A stretch of 64,000 nt of DNA. Origin: RYN-230 sp963713815 (GTDB lineage: Bacteria; Actinomycetota; Actinomycetes; Streptosporangiales; Streptosporangiaceae). This document shows, in pieces, positions 1 through 7,682 of this stretch. The notes under the pieces were generated by a model. The model was not told the DNA's origin. It worked only from the letters and a program-made list of their open reading frames with translations, and did not search any database. The position numbers and the translations under genes were made by a program. The DNA is taken from assembly GCA_963713815.1 (NCBI GenBank), contig CAVQNH010000033.1:28402-92401 (forward strand), written 5' to 3'. Position 1 is the first letter of the stretch. Each line of letters starts with the position of its first letter.

Positions 1-1657
1 GGCAGCGGCGGGCTCGCACCCAGCGCCCCGGCCGCGTTCGACCAGCGGCAGTGGCGGCACCAGGTGCGCACCGCCCGGGCCCGGATCGCGGCGCCGGGCT
101 CCGTGCCGTTGCTGTCCCGGGACGGCAGCGTGGTAGCCGGGGCCACGATCCGGGCGGTGCGGCAGCCGGCCCGGCCGCTGGCGGTCCTCCCGTTCCCCCG
201 GCTCCGCTCGCACCAGGTGGTGCTGGGCACCACGGGAACCGGGAAGACGACCCTGCTGCTGAGGCTGTGGGCCGGGTTCATGACCCGCGGGATGCAGCTG
301 CACGCCGCGGGCCGGGCGCCGCGCCCGCTGCTCGTCGTGCTGGACTGCAAGGGCGGGGCCGACTCGCGCCGGATCGCGGACCGGGCGCGCCGGGTGCTGC
401 GCGGCGCGGGCGCGGCGTCCACTGCGGTCTGGCCCGACGAGGCCAGCCTGTCGCTGTGGGCGCTGCCGCCCCGGCAGCTGGTCAGCACGCTGGCGGACAT
501 GGTCGAGTCCGGCACCGGCGGCGCCGCGTACTACGCCGACGTGCTGGAGGAGATCGTCCGGCTGGCCGTGGAGGCCCCGTGCGGCCCGCCCGCCAGCACC
601 GCGGACTTCCTCAGCCGGCTGGACGCGAACTGGCTGGGCCTGGCCTACGCAGGCGCCCCGGACGGTGGTTCCGCCGGGCTGCTGCGTTCCTCGGCCGGGC
701 ACGTCGGCGACGTGGCGCTGCGGTACCGGGCCCTGCTGCGCCGGCTGGGCACCGGCCTGGACGGGCCGGGCGGGTTCGGTGACGCGGACGCCTGGTACTG
801 CATCCTGGAGGGGACCGCCGAGATCGCGGTGGCGGAGGCGCAGGCCCGTGCGCTGGTCGACCTGCTGGCCTGGTTCGCGGCCGGCGGTTCCCCGGGCGGT
901 ACGTCCCCCGCCGCGCTGCTCCGGGCGGCACTTCCCCGGCTGGCGCTCCCCGGGCGGCACGTCCCCAGCCGGGGCCAGTGCCCGCCGGGACATTCTCCTG
1001 GCGGTCGATGAGTTCAGCGCCGTGTCCCGCCTGGCTGCCTATCTGGCAGCTGTACGAGCGGGCCCGTTCCCTCGGCCTGGCCGTCCAGGTGTCGGCCCAG
1101 TCCTGGCCCGGGCTGGCCGCGGACGAGGACGAGCGGTACCGGGTGGCGACCACCGCGGACGGCGGCATCTGGCTGCTGCGCACGCCGCACCCGGAACCGG
1201 TCGCGGCCCTGGCCGGCGCGCGGCGGGTGGTGGACACGGCCCGCAGGCTCCTGGGCGTGCCGTTGTGGGCGCACGAGGGGCTGTCCCGGGCCGAGGGCAC
1301 GCCGGTGGTGGACCCCGAGCTCATCCGCGGGCTGGACGTCGGCCAGGCCGCCTACATCTACCGCGGCGGGGTGACCTACGTACAGGTGAAGCGCCTGGTG
1401 GCCGGGCCTGCGGAGCTGGCCGGCCCGGGCACCGGTGGCACTGCCGCCGCCGGAGCCCGGTCCGGGGAGCAGGCGGATGCGCCCCCGGCGACCGGGCCCC
1501 CGGCGGGCCGCCAGCGGCGGGCGCGGTCCCGGCCGGGATGCCCCCGGCGCCTGCCAGAGGTCCCGCGCCCGGGGTACCGGGGAGCGATCCGGGCGCGACC
1601 CGGCCGGCTGACGTGAGCGCCCTGCTGGACGAGGCGTTCGGCGAGGAGCCCGGATGA
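1..1657 (+). CDS. FtsK/TraB-like conjugal DNA-transfer ATPase, 5'-partial and frameshifted
   Basis: The reading frame is open from the window edge, so the N-terminus lies upstream. Frame 1 carries Walker A GTTGTGKTT at nt 226-252 and a Walker-B-like LLVVLDCKGG at 328-357. The second acidic motif ILLAVDEFSAV (about 992-1024) is in frame 2, the following WQLYERARSLGLAVQVSAQSW is in frame 0, and the natural C-terminus SALLDEAFGEEPG is back in frame 2. At least three shifts (about 930-985, about 1032, about 1410-1600) are therefore needed. The motif order matches FtsK/TraB-type ATPases of actinomycete integrative conjugative elements, which pump double-stranded DNA through the membrane. The stop overlaps the next start (ATGA). 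It is either a decaying gene or poorly sequenced. Confidence 0.7.
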
Positions 1658-2305
1658 GCAGCCTGCCCGGCGGCGACCCGTTCGCCGCCCTCGGCCTGCC
1701 GGCCCGGCCGGGCCTGACCGATGACGAGGTCCGCTCGGCCTGGCGGCGGGTCGCCACCGCGACCCACCCGGACCGGGCCGACGGCGGCGACCCCAGCCGG
1801 TTCGCGATCGCCGCCGCGGCATACACCGTCCTGCGGACCAGGTCGGGGCGGGGTGAGGCCCTGGCCGACATGGTCTCCCCATCCCCGGGGTCCCGGTGGC
1901 CGCGGGCCGCCCGGGCCCGGGTCCCGGACACCGGCCAGGACACCGGCCCGCCCCGGGCTGGCCCAGCTCCCCCGGCCGCTCCCCCGGGCCCCGCACTCCC
2001 GGAGGCTGCTGCCGCAGCCCGGCCCGGCCCAGCCGGTGACGACTTCCCCAGCTGCCTCACTGCCAGGGGCGGCCTCCCACATCGGACGGCCGGGATGGGT
2101 GGGGTGGCTGAGTCGCGTGCGGCTGCTATCCCGGATCCGCCGGGGCCGCCCGGCCCGGCTGGCCCTCCGGTTCCTGATCGCCGCCGCAGTGGCCGCGATC
2201 GCCGTGGCGGCCGCCGGCGCCCAGCCCGCCACTCCCGCCCTGATCACCGGCGCCGTCACCTGGCTGCTGCTCACCGCCCCCCACGACCTGGCCCCACCCC
2301 CCTGA
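1654..2305 (+). CDS. J-domain-like protein with C-terminal membrane segments, frameshifted
   Basis: The ATG at 1654 overlaps the stop of the transfer ATPase, so the two are translationally coupled. Residues about 10-65 look like a degenerate DnaJ domain: DPFAALGL, then THPDRADGGDPSRF carrying the HPD motif, then an AYTVLRT helix. A Pro/Ala-rich linker follows. The C-terminal basic plus hydrophobic part (RFLIAAAVAAIAVAAAG and ALITGAVTWLLLTA, about 2163-2290) is in frame 2, so one shift lies between about 1900 and 2090. The stop at 2303 is the natural one. J-domain membrane proteins occur beside FtsK-like ATPases in actinomycete elements. The role is unknown; an Hsp70 adaptor for the transfer complex is only a guess. 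Confidence 0.6.
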
Positions 2306-2340
2306 AACCCGCCAGCCCGCCGGCGCATCTGAGGTTGCCC

Positions 2341-2505
2341 TCAGTCGGCTGACGTCACGTCGTCGAACTTGCCGTCCTTGACGGCGGCGATGAACTCGGC
2401 CCACTCGGCTGCGGAGACGTGCAGCACCTCGTCACCGGGGAGATGGTTGCTGGAGCGGAGGTCAACTGCTCCGGGATGCAGGCACGGCACGACCTCAATG
2501 CTCAT
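2341..2505 (-). CDS. Small DUF397-like protein
   Basis: This 54-residue protein starts with MSIEVVPC at 2505 and contains the DUF397-style tail VLHVSAAEWAEFIAAVKDGKFDDV. DUF397 proteins are short actinobacterial proteins usually found beside XRE regulators; their biochemical role is unsettled. The start lies 5 nt beyond the stop of the upstream minus-strand gene (2510-2806), so the two form an operon. A longer reading from 2529 lacks a ribosome site and would overlap the upstream gene, so the inner ATG was chosen. Confidence 0.6.
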   Translation of the reverse strand: MSIEVVPCLHPGAVDLRSSNHLPGDEVLHVSAAEWAEFIAAVKDGKFDDVTSAD

Positions 2506-2509
2506 GCGG

Positions 2510-2806
2510 TCACGTCCTCCCCGACCCACTCTCGGCGGCCAGCTTCCGGTCCAGTTCGGCCAGCGAGTGGGCGACCACGACTTCCTGCGCGGTGGGCGTC
2601 GGCCGCCGGATCGCGATGAGACTCGCTGGCTCCGCGACCGCGATCTCCCACGTGGTGCCGTACCTCGCGATGATCTGGGCCAGGCTCGGCCCCGGCGGAA
2701 TGCCCGGAGTCGGCCGCGGCGTAGCGAACAACTGGTGCGCGGCGGTGGCCAGGCGGGCGCCAGCGTCGGTTAACGGGGTGGGGTGCACGCCCGGTGACTG
2801 CTCCAC
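2510..2806 (-). CDS. Small hypothetical protein, actinobacterial
   Basis: A 98-residue soluble protein starting at a GTG (2806) preceded by a GGAG site. I do not recognise a named family. The middle (IIARYGTTWEIAVAEPASLIAIRRPT) and the end (VVVAHSLAELDRKLAAE) resemble small actinobacterial proteins that pair with DUF397-like partners. It runs divergently from the GntR-type gene at 2941, across a 134-bp repeat-rich region, so it is a plausible target of that repressor. Confidence 0.5.
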   Translation of the reverse strand: MEQSPGVHPTPLTDAGARLATAAHQLFATPRPTPGIPPGPSLAQIIARYGTTWEIAVAEPASLIAIRRPTPTAQEVVVAHSLAELDRKLAAESGSGRT

Positions 2807-2860
2807 GGCTCATCTCCAGGGAAGGCAATTACACGCTGTAGTCGCCATCATGTTACTGCA

Positions 2861-2908
2861 ACCTGTCCTAACCTGTCTATACCTAGGTTAGACCGTACCC
2901 TCCTAACC
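2861..2908. promoter_or_regulatory. Repeat-rich operator in the divergent GntR promoter
   Basis: The tract is unusually AT-rich for this genome. It holds two tandem ACCTGTC(C/T)(T/A) units (2861-2870, 2871-2880), a CTAACC...GGTTAG inverted repeat (2868-2873 / 2886-2891) and a third CCTAACC (2902-2908). It lies between the divergent starts at 2806 and 2941. Such clustered half-sites fit autoregulation by the small GntR protein; the assignment is inferred. Confidence 0.5.
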
Positions 2909-2940
2909 AGGCACAACACAGCCCGCTTAGGGTCAGGTTC

Positions 2941-3186
2941 ATGATCGTCAACCCCGACTCGGCTGTGCCGCTGTGGCGGCAGGTTGCGTCCTGGATCGCC
3001 GGGCGGATCATCGAGCCGGGACAGCGCCTGCCGTCAGAGGCGACGATCATGCAAGATCTGGGCGTGTCACGCGGGACCGTGAGGCAGGCGTATCGCTACC
3101 TGGCGACGCAGGGTTGGGCCGTGGTCGTCTCCGGCAAGGGCGCGTTCGCGGCCGATCCGCTCCCCCCTGGCAAGCCGGAGATCTGA
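2941..3186 (+). CDS. GntR-family transcriptional regulator, DNA-binding domain only
   Basis: An 81-residue protein that is essentially only the GntR winged helix: PLWRQVASWIAGRIIEPGQRLPSEATIMQDLGVSRGTVRQAYRYL, with the recognition helix around SRGTVRQAYRYL, and a short VSGKGAFAA wing. It lacks the ligand-binding C-terminal domain of full GntR proteins (about 230-250 residues). Minimal versions like this are common in actinomycete plasmids and integrative elements, where they repress transfer genes. The ATG is at 2941; the repeat array just upstream is its likely operator. Confidence 0.8.
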   Translation: MIVNPDSAVPLWRQVASWIAGRIIEPGQRLPSEATIMQDLGVSRGTVRQAYRYLATQGWAVVVSGKGAFAADPLPPGKPEI

Positions 3187-3217
3187 GGCAGGCAGGACCG
3201 GGCCCACGCGGCCCGAT

Positions 3218-3383
3218 TCAACGGGTGTAACAGAGCTGGTCAGCGGATTTAGGCCGAATTTGATTAGAAACCATCCGCTCGGACCCGTCCGGCTGGACGT
3301 AGGCGCAGACCCTGTCCGAGACCTCCTGCACTTCCGGGTCGGCGGGCGATGGTGATCTCGGCGGTCAGGCTGCTGCTCATCAT
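3218..3383 (-). pseudogene. Possible truncated metallo-beta-lactamase-fold gene
   Basis: From the ATG at 3383, preceded by AAGGAAAG, a reading frame with one shift near 3340 gives about 53 residues: ITIARRPEVQEVSDRVCAYV, then QPDGSERMV, ending at a stop at 3218. The segment 'EVSDRVCAYVQPDGS' resembles the N-terminal strand of MBL-fold hydrolases (EVADRVFAYVQPDGSW). Nothing of the metal-binding body follows, so at most this is a 5' remnant. The evidence is weak. Otherwise the 3187-3560 interval holds only the leader of the next gene. Confidence 0.3.
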
Positions 3384-3560
3384 GCTTTCCTTCACGCGAC
3401 ACCTGCCGGGGCGTAGTCTCGGGGTCGGCGCGCGGGGCGCCGCCGGGTCCGCGGACAGGGCCGAGCCCACCCGAGCAGGTTTGTCACGAACGGTACTGGC
3501 TGATCAGCCTCCTTTCGGCCTGACGATGCGGACCGCAGGCGGTGAAAGGGGGTTGGCACC

Positions 3561-5059
3561 ATGCCATCCGTATCTCTGCCCGACGACGCCAGCCTGGAGC
3601 AGCTCCGCAAGCAGGCCAAGGACGTGCGGGACCTGGCCCGCGCGGGCGTGCCCGGAGCCCTGGATCTGGTCGCCGAGTATCACCCGAAGGGCGCGCACGC
3701 GGTCACGCTGACCGGCGCGCAGCTCGTGGTCGCCCGGCACAACGGGTTCGCGTCCTGGGCGCGGCTGAAGCAGCACCTGGAGATGATCGAGCGGTACCGC
3801 CGGTCCCCCGACGAGGTCGACCAGACCTCCGGAGCGGCGGATGAGTTCCTCGCGTTCGCCTGCCTGCGCTTCGGCGGCGACGACGAGCCCTCCCGCTGGG
3901 AACGAGCGGCCCGGGTGCTGGCCGCCCACCCGGAGCTGACCCGCTCCAGCATCTATGTCGCGGCCGCCGCCGGGGACGAGGCGTCGGTCCGGGCGCAGGT
4001 CGCGGCCGACCCGGCGCTGGCCAGCCGCGAGGGCGGCCCGTACGGGTGGGAGCCGCTGCTGTACCTCGCGAGCGCCCGGCACGACCCGGGGATCAGCGAG
4101 GAAGCCACGCTCGGCACGGCCCGCGCGCTGCTGGAGCACGGCGGCGACCCGAACGCCGGCTACCTGTGGCACGGCCTGTACCCGCCGTACACGGCGGCGA
4201 CCTGCGCGCTGGGCAGCCACGACGAGGACGAGCACCCGCACGCGTTCGCGCTCGCCGAGCTGCTGCTGACCGCGGGCGCCGACGCGAACGACGGGCAGTT
4301 GCTGTATGACCGCCAGTTCGGCCGCGACGACCGGCACCTGGTACTGCTGTTCGAGCATGGTCTCGGCCGGGGGACGGCGGGCCGTGGGCGATGCGGTTCG
4401 GCGACAAGGCCGACTCGCCGCGCGAGATGCTGCGCGGGCAGCTGTGGTGGGCGATCGTGCACGACATGCGCGACCGGGTCCGGCTGCTGGTCGAGCACGG
4501 CGTCGACTTCCGCACGCCGTACGCGGCACCGGGCGGACGGCCGACAGCGCTGCGGAACTCCGACGGGCTCACCCCGGCCGAGCTGGCCAAGCTGAGCGGG
4601 TACCCGGAGCTGGCCGGGTGGCTGGTCAGCCGCGGCGCCGCCCCGCCGGCGCTCGACGAGGTCAACTCGCTGATCGCTGCCGTCCTGGCCGGAGATCGGG
4701 ACACCGCGACGCGGCTGCGGGCCTTCGCCCCCCAGGCGCGCGAGCGGCGGCCCGGCCTGATGGCCTGGGCGGCATCGGGCGGCAAGCTCGACGCGATCGC
4801 GCTGCTGGCCGAGCTCGGCTTCGACGTGAACGCCCGCGGCCGCCTCGACATCCCGCTCGAGCAGCAATGGTTCACCCCGCTGCACGAGGCGGCGCAGACG
4901 GGCGACGTCGAGATGGCGCGGCTGCTGCTGGGGCTGGGCGCCGACCCGAACATCAGGAGCGAATGGGGCGCGACGCCGCTGGACAGCGCCCGGCAGCACG
5001 GCCAGGAGGCCGTCGCCGAGCTGCTCGAGCCCCTGACCGCTACGGCTACGGGCCGGTGA
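3561..5059 (+). CDS. Ankyrin-repeat protein (one frameshift near 4373)
   Basis: The ATG at 3561 follows a GAAAGGGGGT ribosome site. The N-terminal ~90 residues (LEQLRKQAKDVRDLARAG, then GAQLVVARHNGFASWARLKQHLE) form the helical segment often preceding ankyrin repeats in actinobacterial proteins. Ankyrin units follow, e.g. ARALLEHGGDPNAG, AELLLTAGADAND, VRLLVEHGVDFRTP and the final TPLHEAAQTGDVEMARLLLGLGADPN. The frame changes at about 4373, where CCGGGGGAC has five G; a sixth G restores ...GLGRGDGGPWAMRFGDKAD and one continuous ~500-residue protein. A one-base homopolymer deletion in the read is the simplest explanation. It is a cytosolic protein-interaction scaffold with unknown partner. Confidence 0.8.
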
Positions 5060-5107
5060 CCGTGATCCGGGTCGCGGCGCTCAGCTTCACGACGCCGACG
5101 AAGTCGA

Positions 5108-5159
5108 TCACCTGGCTGCTCTTCACCGCCCGCGACGACCTGGCCGCCCCTGACCACTG
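5108..5159 (+). pseudogene. Fragment matching the 3' end of the J-domain gene
   Basis: Nucleotides 5108-5145 match 2256-2293, the last coding part of the J-domain membrane protein, at 34 of 38 positions by eye. They would encode ITWLLFTARDDLAAP, against VTWLLLTAPHDLAPP in the upstream copy. No start or J domain precedes it. It looks like a leftover 3' end from a duplication or element excision. The rest of 5060-5411 holds the 50-bp palindrome and the VOC promoter. Confidence 0.45.
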
Positions 5160-5218
5160 ACCACTGACCCGCCAGCCACTCCAGCCTCATCCATCTCCCA
5201 CGGCCTCGGCCAAAGTTG

Positions 5219-5268
5219 CGTGATCATGGCTTTGGTGTCGTTGCAACGACACCAAAGCCATGATCACG
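5219..5268. repeat. Perfect 50-bp palindrome
   Basis: The sequence is self-complementary over 50 nt with its centre at TTGCAA (around 5243-5244) and ends in TGATCACG. The arms contain ATGGCTTTGGTGTCG. It is much more AT-rich than its surroundings. It could act as a terminator hairpin for the ankyrin gene, but the perfection and length suggest a mobile REP/BIME-like element. Only one copy is seen in this window. Confidence 0.8.
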
Positions 5269-5375
5269 AACTCGGCAGCGGCCTGACCCGGGCGAGCGGG
5301 GCGCCCCGTGACGCCCGCGGGTTCGGCGGAGCCTTCCCGGGCGTGTTCAGGGGGCGCAAATCTCCCCGGGCCGGC

Positions 5376-5404
5376 TTACCGGTAAGAGAATTCTTACCTA
5401 TAAT
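5376..5404 (+). promoter_or_regulatory. Promoter and ArsR-type operator of the VOC operon
   Basis: A 12-bp perfect palindrome CTTACCGGTAAG (5376-5387) overlaps a second inverted repeat with arms GGTAAG (5382-5387) and CTTACC (5393-5398). A consensus -10 TATAAT lies at 5399-5404. The ATG is at 5412, seven bases downstream, so the transcript is probably leaderless. The palindromes are placed to block polymerase, and the operon encodes an ArsR-family repressor (5810-6124), the obvious candidate ligand. Confidence 0.65.
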
Positions 5405-5411
5405 CGCCGGC

Positions 5412-5801
5412 ATGAGCATCACGCAGATTCAGCTTTTCTCGCTACCCGTGACCGACCAGGACCGGGCCCGGGACTTCTACGTGGACACCCTCGGCTTCGA
5501 GCTCGTGGCCGACACCGCGATGGGCCCGGGCCAGCGGTGGGTCCAGGTCAGGCCGCCCGGCGCGGCGACCTCCATCACGCTGGTCACCTGGTTCCCGGCC
5601 ATGCCCGCCGGGTCAGCCAAGGGCACCGTGCTGGAGACCGGCGACCTCGACGGCGACGTGGCGGCGCTCCGGGCCCGCGGCGTGGTCATCGACGCCGGCG
5701 TCCAGGAGGCACCCTGGGGACGGTTCGTGACCTTCGACGACCCGGACGGCAACGGCCTGATCCTGCAGGCCACGGCGGTAGCTCCCCCGCCCCGCGGCTG
5801 A
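5412..5801 (+). CDS. VOC-family (glyoxalase/dioxygenase fold) protein
   Basis: A 129-residue protein with two half-modules of the vicinal-oxygen-chelate fold: QIQLFSLPVTDQDRARDFYVDTLGF at the start and WGRFVTFDDPDGNGLILQ at the end. Such proteins bind a divalent metal and act as glyoxalases, dioxygenases or drug-binding resistance proteins; the substrate cannot be read here. It is first in a three-gene operon with an ArsR repressor and an SRPBCC protein, a grouping common in actinomycetes. The ATG at 5412 was chosen because it sits 7 nt after a perfect -10 box; the longer upstream frame would run through the promoter. Confidence 0.85.
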   Translation: MSITQIQLFSLPVTDQDRARDFYVDTLGFELVADTAMGPGQRWVQVRPPGAATSITLVTWFPAMPAGSAKGTVLETGDLDGDVAALRARGVVIDAGVQEAPWGRFVTFDDPDGNGLILQATAVAPPPRG

Positions 5802-5809
5802 GGCCCGCC

Positions 5810-6124
5810 GTGCCCGGCCCCGACGTGTTCGACGCCATCGCCAGCCCGGTCCGCCGCGCCCTCCTGGACGTGCTCGCCGGCGGCGCCCGGTCGGTGCACG
5901 ACCTGGCGGCGCCGTTCGAGATGAGCCTGCCGGCCGTATCCCAGCATCTCCGGGTGCTGCGCGATGCGGGCCTGGTCACTGAGGAACGCGTCGGCCGGGA
6001 ACGGCACTACCGCCTGGACGCCCGCCCGCTGCGGGCCGTGGCGGACTGGACGGCCCACTACGAGCAGTTCTGGCGGCGCCACGCCCGGCTGCTCCGCGAA
6101 CTACTGGAAGAGGAGGACAGCTGA
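5810..6124 (+). CDS. ArsR-family transcriptional repressor
   Basis: A 104-residue winged-helix protein. It starts at GTG 5810, nine bases after the VOC stop. The HTH is DLAAPFEMSLPAVSQHLRVLRDAGLVTEERVGRERHYRL, with the recognition helix PAVSQHLRVLRDAG. No cysteine metal site (CxC) is visible, so it belongs to the non-metal subgroup (SdpR/YczG-like) that pairs with SRPBCC proteins. It probably autoregulates through the palindromes at 5376-5398. Its stop overlaps the next ATG by one base. Confidence 0.9.
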   Translation: MPGPDVFDAIASPVRRALLDVLAGGARSVHDLAAPFEMSLPAVSQHLRVLRDAGLVTEERVGRERHYRLDARPLRAVADWTAHYEQFWRRHARLLRELLEEEDS

Positions 6125-6549
6125 TGGCATCCGTCGAGGTGGATCAGTTCCTGCCCCAGCCACCCGGGCGGGTCTGGCAGGCCCTCACCGACCCGGTCCT
6201 GCTGGCCCGCTGGCTGATGCCCAACGACTTCAAGCCGGTGGTCGGCCACGCCTTCACGTTCCGGACCGAGCCGGTCCCCCGGCATGGCTTCGACGGTGTC
6301 GTGCACTGCCAGGTGCTCGACCTGGAGCCACCCCAGCTGATGCGGTTCTCCTGGCGATCACGGAACCTCGACACCGTCGTCAGCTGGTTCCTGGCCCCCG
6401 AAGGCACCGGCACCCGGCTGCTGATCACGCACGATGGCTTCGATGACGCCGACCCGGGCCAGCGCACCGTCATGGGGATCCTGGGCGGCGGCTGGCGCGG
6501 GCACCTGATCCAGCGGCTGGGCGCCCTGCTGGATGAGGACGGAGCCTGA
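6124..6549 (+). CDS. SRPBCC (AHSA1-type) protein
   Basis: A 141-residue START/Bet v1-fold protein of the AHSA1 group: VDQFLPQPPGRVWQALTDPVLLARWLMPNDF at the N-terminus, a central VVSWFLAPEGTGTRLLITHDGF strand pair and a C-terminal helix GGGWRGHLIQRLGALL. These form a hydrophobic cavity; in ArsR-SRPBCC operons they are thought to bind small ligands or act as co-regulators. Coupled to the ArsR gene by a TGATG overlap. Function beyond the fold is unknown. Confidence 0.85.
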   Translation: MASVEVDQFLPQPPGRVWQALTDPVLLARWLMPNDFKPVVGHAFTFRTEPVPRHGFDGVVHCQVLDLEPPQLMRFSWRSRNLDTVVSWFLAPEGTGTRLLITHDGFDDADPGQRTVMGILGGGWRGHLIQRLGALLDEDGA

Positions 6550-6570
6550 CCGCGCCCGGGCCGGGCGCGG
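6550..6570. terminator. Hairpin between convergent genes
   Basis: CCGCGCCCGG (6550-6559) and CCGGGCGCGG (6561-6570) form a perfect 10-bp inverted repeat starting one base after the SRPBCC stop. No T-run follows, as usual in this lineage. It probably ends the VOC operon and may also stop read-through from the opposite rhodanese gene. Confidence 0.6.
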
Positions 6571-6611
6571 TCAGCGGCCGGCTCAGCGGGGCGGGGCAAC
6601 CCCGGCCGGGG

Positions 6612-7463
6612 TCAGCCGGGGCCGGTCGCGACGGGGCGGGCGGGGTCGGTGATCCAGTCGGACCACGAGCCCACGTAGAGCGCGGCCGGGATGCCCGCGA
6701 TCGCCATCGCGAGCACCTCGTGTGCCGCGGTCACCCCGGACCCGCAGTACGCCCCGGTCGTGACGGCCCCGCCCGGGGTGCCGGCCGCGCCCACCCCCAG
6801 CCGGGTGAACCGGTCCCGCAACGCCTCCGCGTCCAGGAACCGCCCGGCCGGATCGAGGTTCCCGGTGGTGGGCGCGCTCACCGCCGCCGGGATGTGCCCG
6901 GCGACCGGGTTGACCGGTTCGGTCTCGCCCCGGTAGCGCTCCGCCGCCCGGGCGTCCAGCAGCACGCCCTCGCGCGCCATCCGGGCCGCGCCCTCCGCGT
7001 CGAGCAGCGGCAGGTGACCGGGCCGGGCGGTGAACGTGCCGGCCCCCGGCGCGGCGGCGGGCCCGGTCTCGATCGGCAGGTCCGCGGCCAGCCAGGCCTG
7101 ATAGCCGCCGTCGAGGACCTGAACCTGCTGATGCCCGAAGTAGCGCAGCAGCCACCAGGCGCGGGCGGCCGCCGTCGAGTCGTTCTCGTCGTAGGCCACC
7201 ACGGGCCGGTCGTCACTGATCCCGGCCCGGCGCATCGCCGCCTGGAACGTGCCCGCGTCCGGCAGTGGGTGCCGTCCCCCGGTCCCGGGCGGCCCCGCCA
7301 GATCGCGGTCCAGGTCCGCGAACTGCGCGCCGGGCAGGTGGCCCTCACGGTAGCGGTCGAGCCCGGGCGGGCCGCCCAGCCGCCACCGCACATCCAGCAG
7401 GACGGGCGCCGGCCCGCCCGCCATGGCCGCCGCGAGCGCCGCGGCATCGACGGTTGAATCCAC
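6612..7463 (-). CDS. sseA: 3-mercaptopyruvate/thiosulfate sulfurtransferase (tandem rhodanese)
   Basis: A 283-residue protein of two rhodanese domains. The N-terminal domain begins with VLLDVRWRLGG and is inactive-like. The C-terminal domain carries the active-site cysteine in AYCGSGVTA. The CGSGVT loop is the 3-mercaptopyruvate-type signature rather than the CRKG type of thiosulfate enzymes. It transfers sulfane sulfur to cyanide or thiols in the cytosol. It stands alone, convergent with the VOC operon. The 7464-7682 interval upstream holds its promoter; I see no other element there. Confidence 0.9.
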   Translation of the reverse strand: MDSTVDAAALAAAMAGGPAPVLLDVRWRLGGPPGLDRYREGHLPGAQFADLDRDLAGPPGTGGRHPLPDAGTFQAAMRRAGISDDRPVVAYDENDSTAAARAWWLLRYFGHQQVQVLDGGYQAWLAADLPIETGPAAAPGAGTFTARPGHLPLLDAEGAARMAREGVLLDARAAERYRGETEPVNPVAGHIPAAVSAPTTGNLDPAGRFLDAEALRDRFTRLGVGAAGTPGGAVTTGAYCGSGVTAAHEVLAMAIAGIPAALYVGSWSDWITDPARPVATGPG

Positions 7464-7682
7464 CGTTTTGTCCCTTCAGCCCGTACTGCGTGTTAGCACC
7501 CGGATCGTGCCCTGGTCCGCCCCAGGGCCGGAATCGTTCTGTGGACAACTGGCCCCGTATCTGTGGATGAACACCCGCCGCCGCCTGGATTCCCCCGTGC
7601 GTCACTGTGGATAACTCCGCCAGTCAGGCCACGCGGGCCCCGGGCAGCCTCCGTGCTGGCTGCCCCGTGCCCGCCGGCCCGA

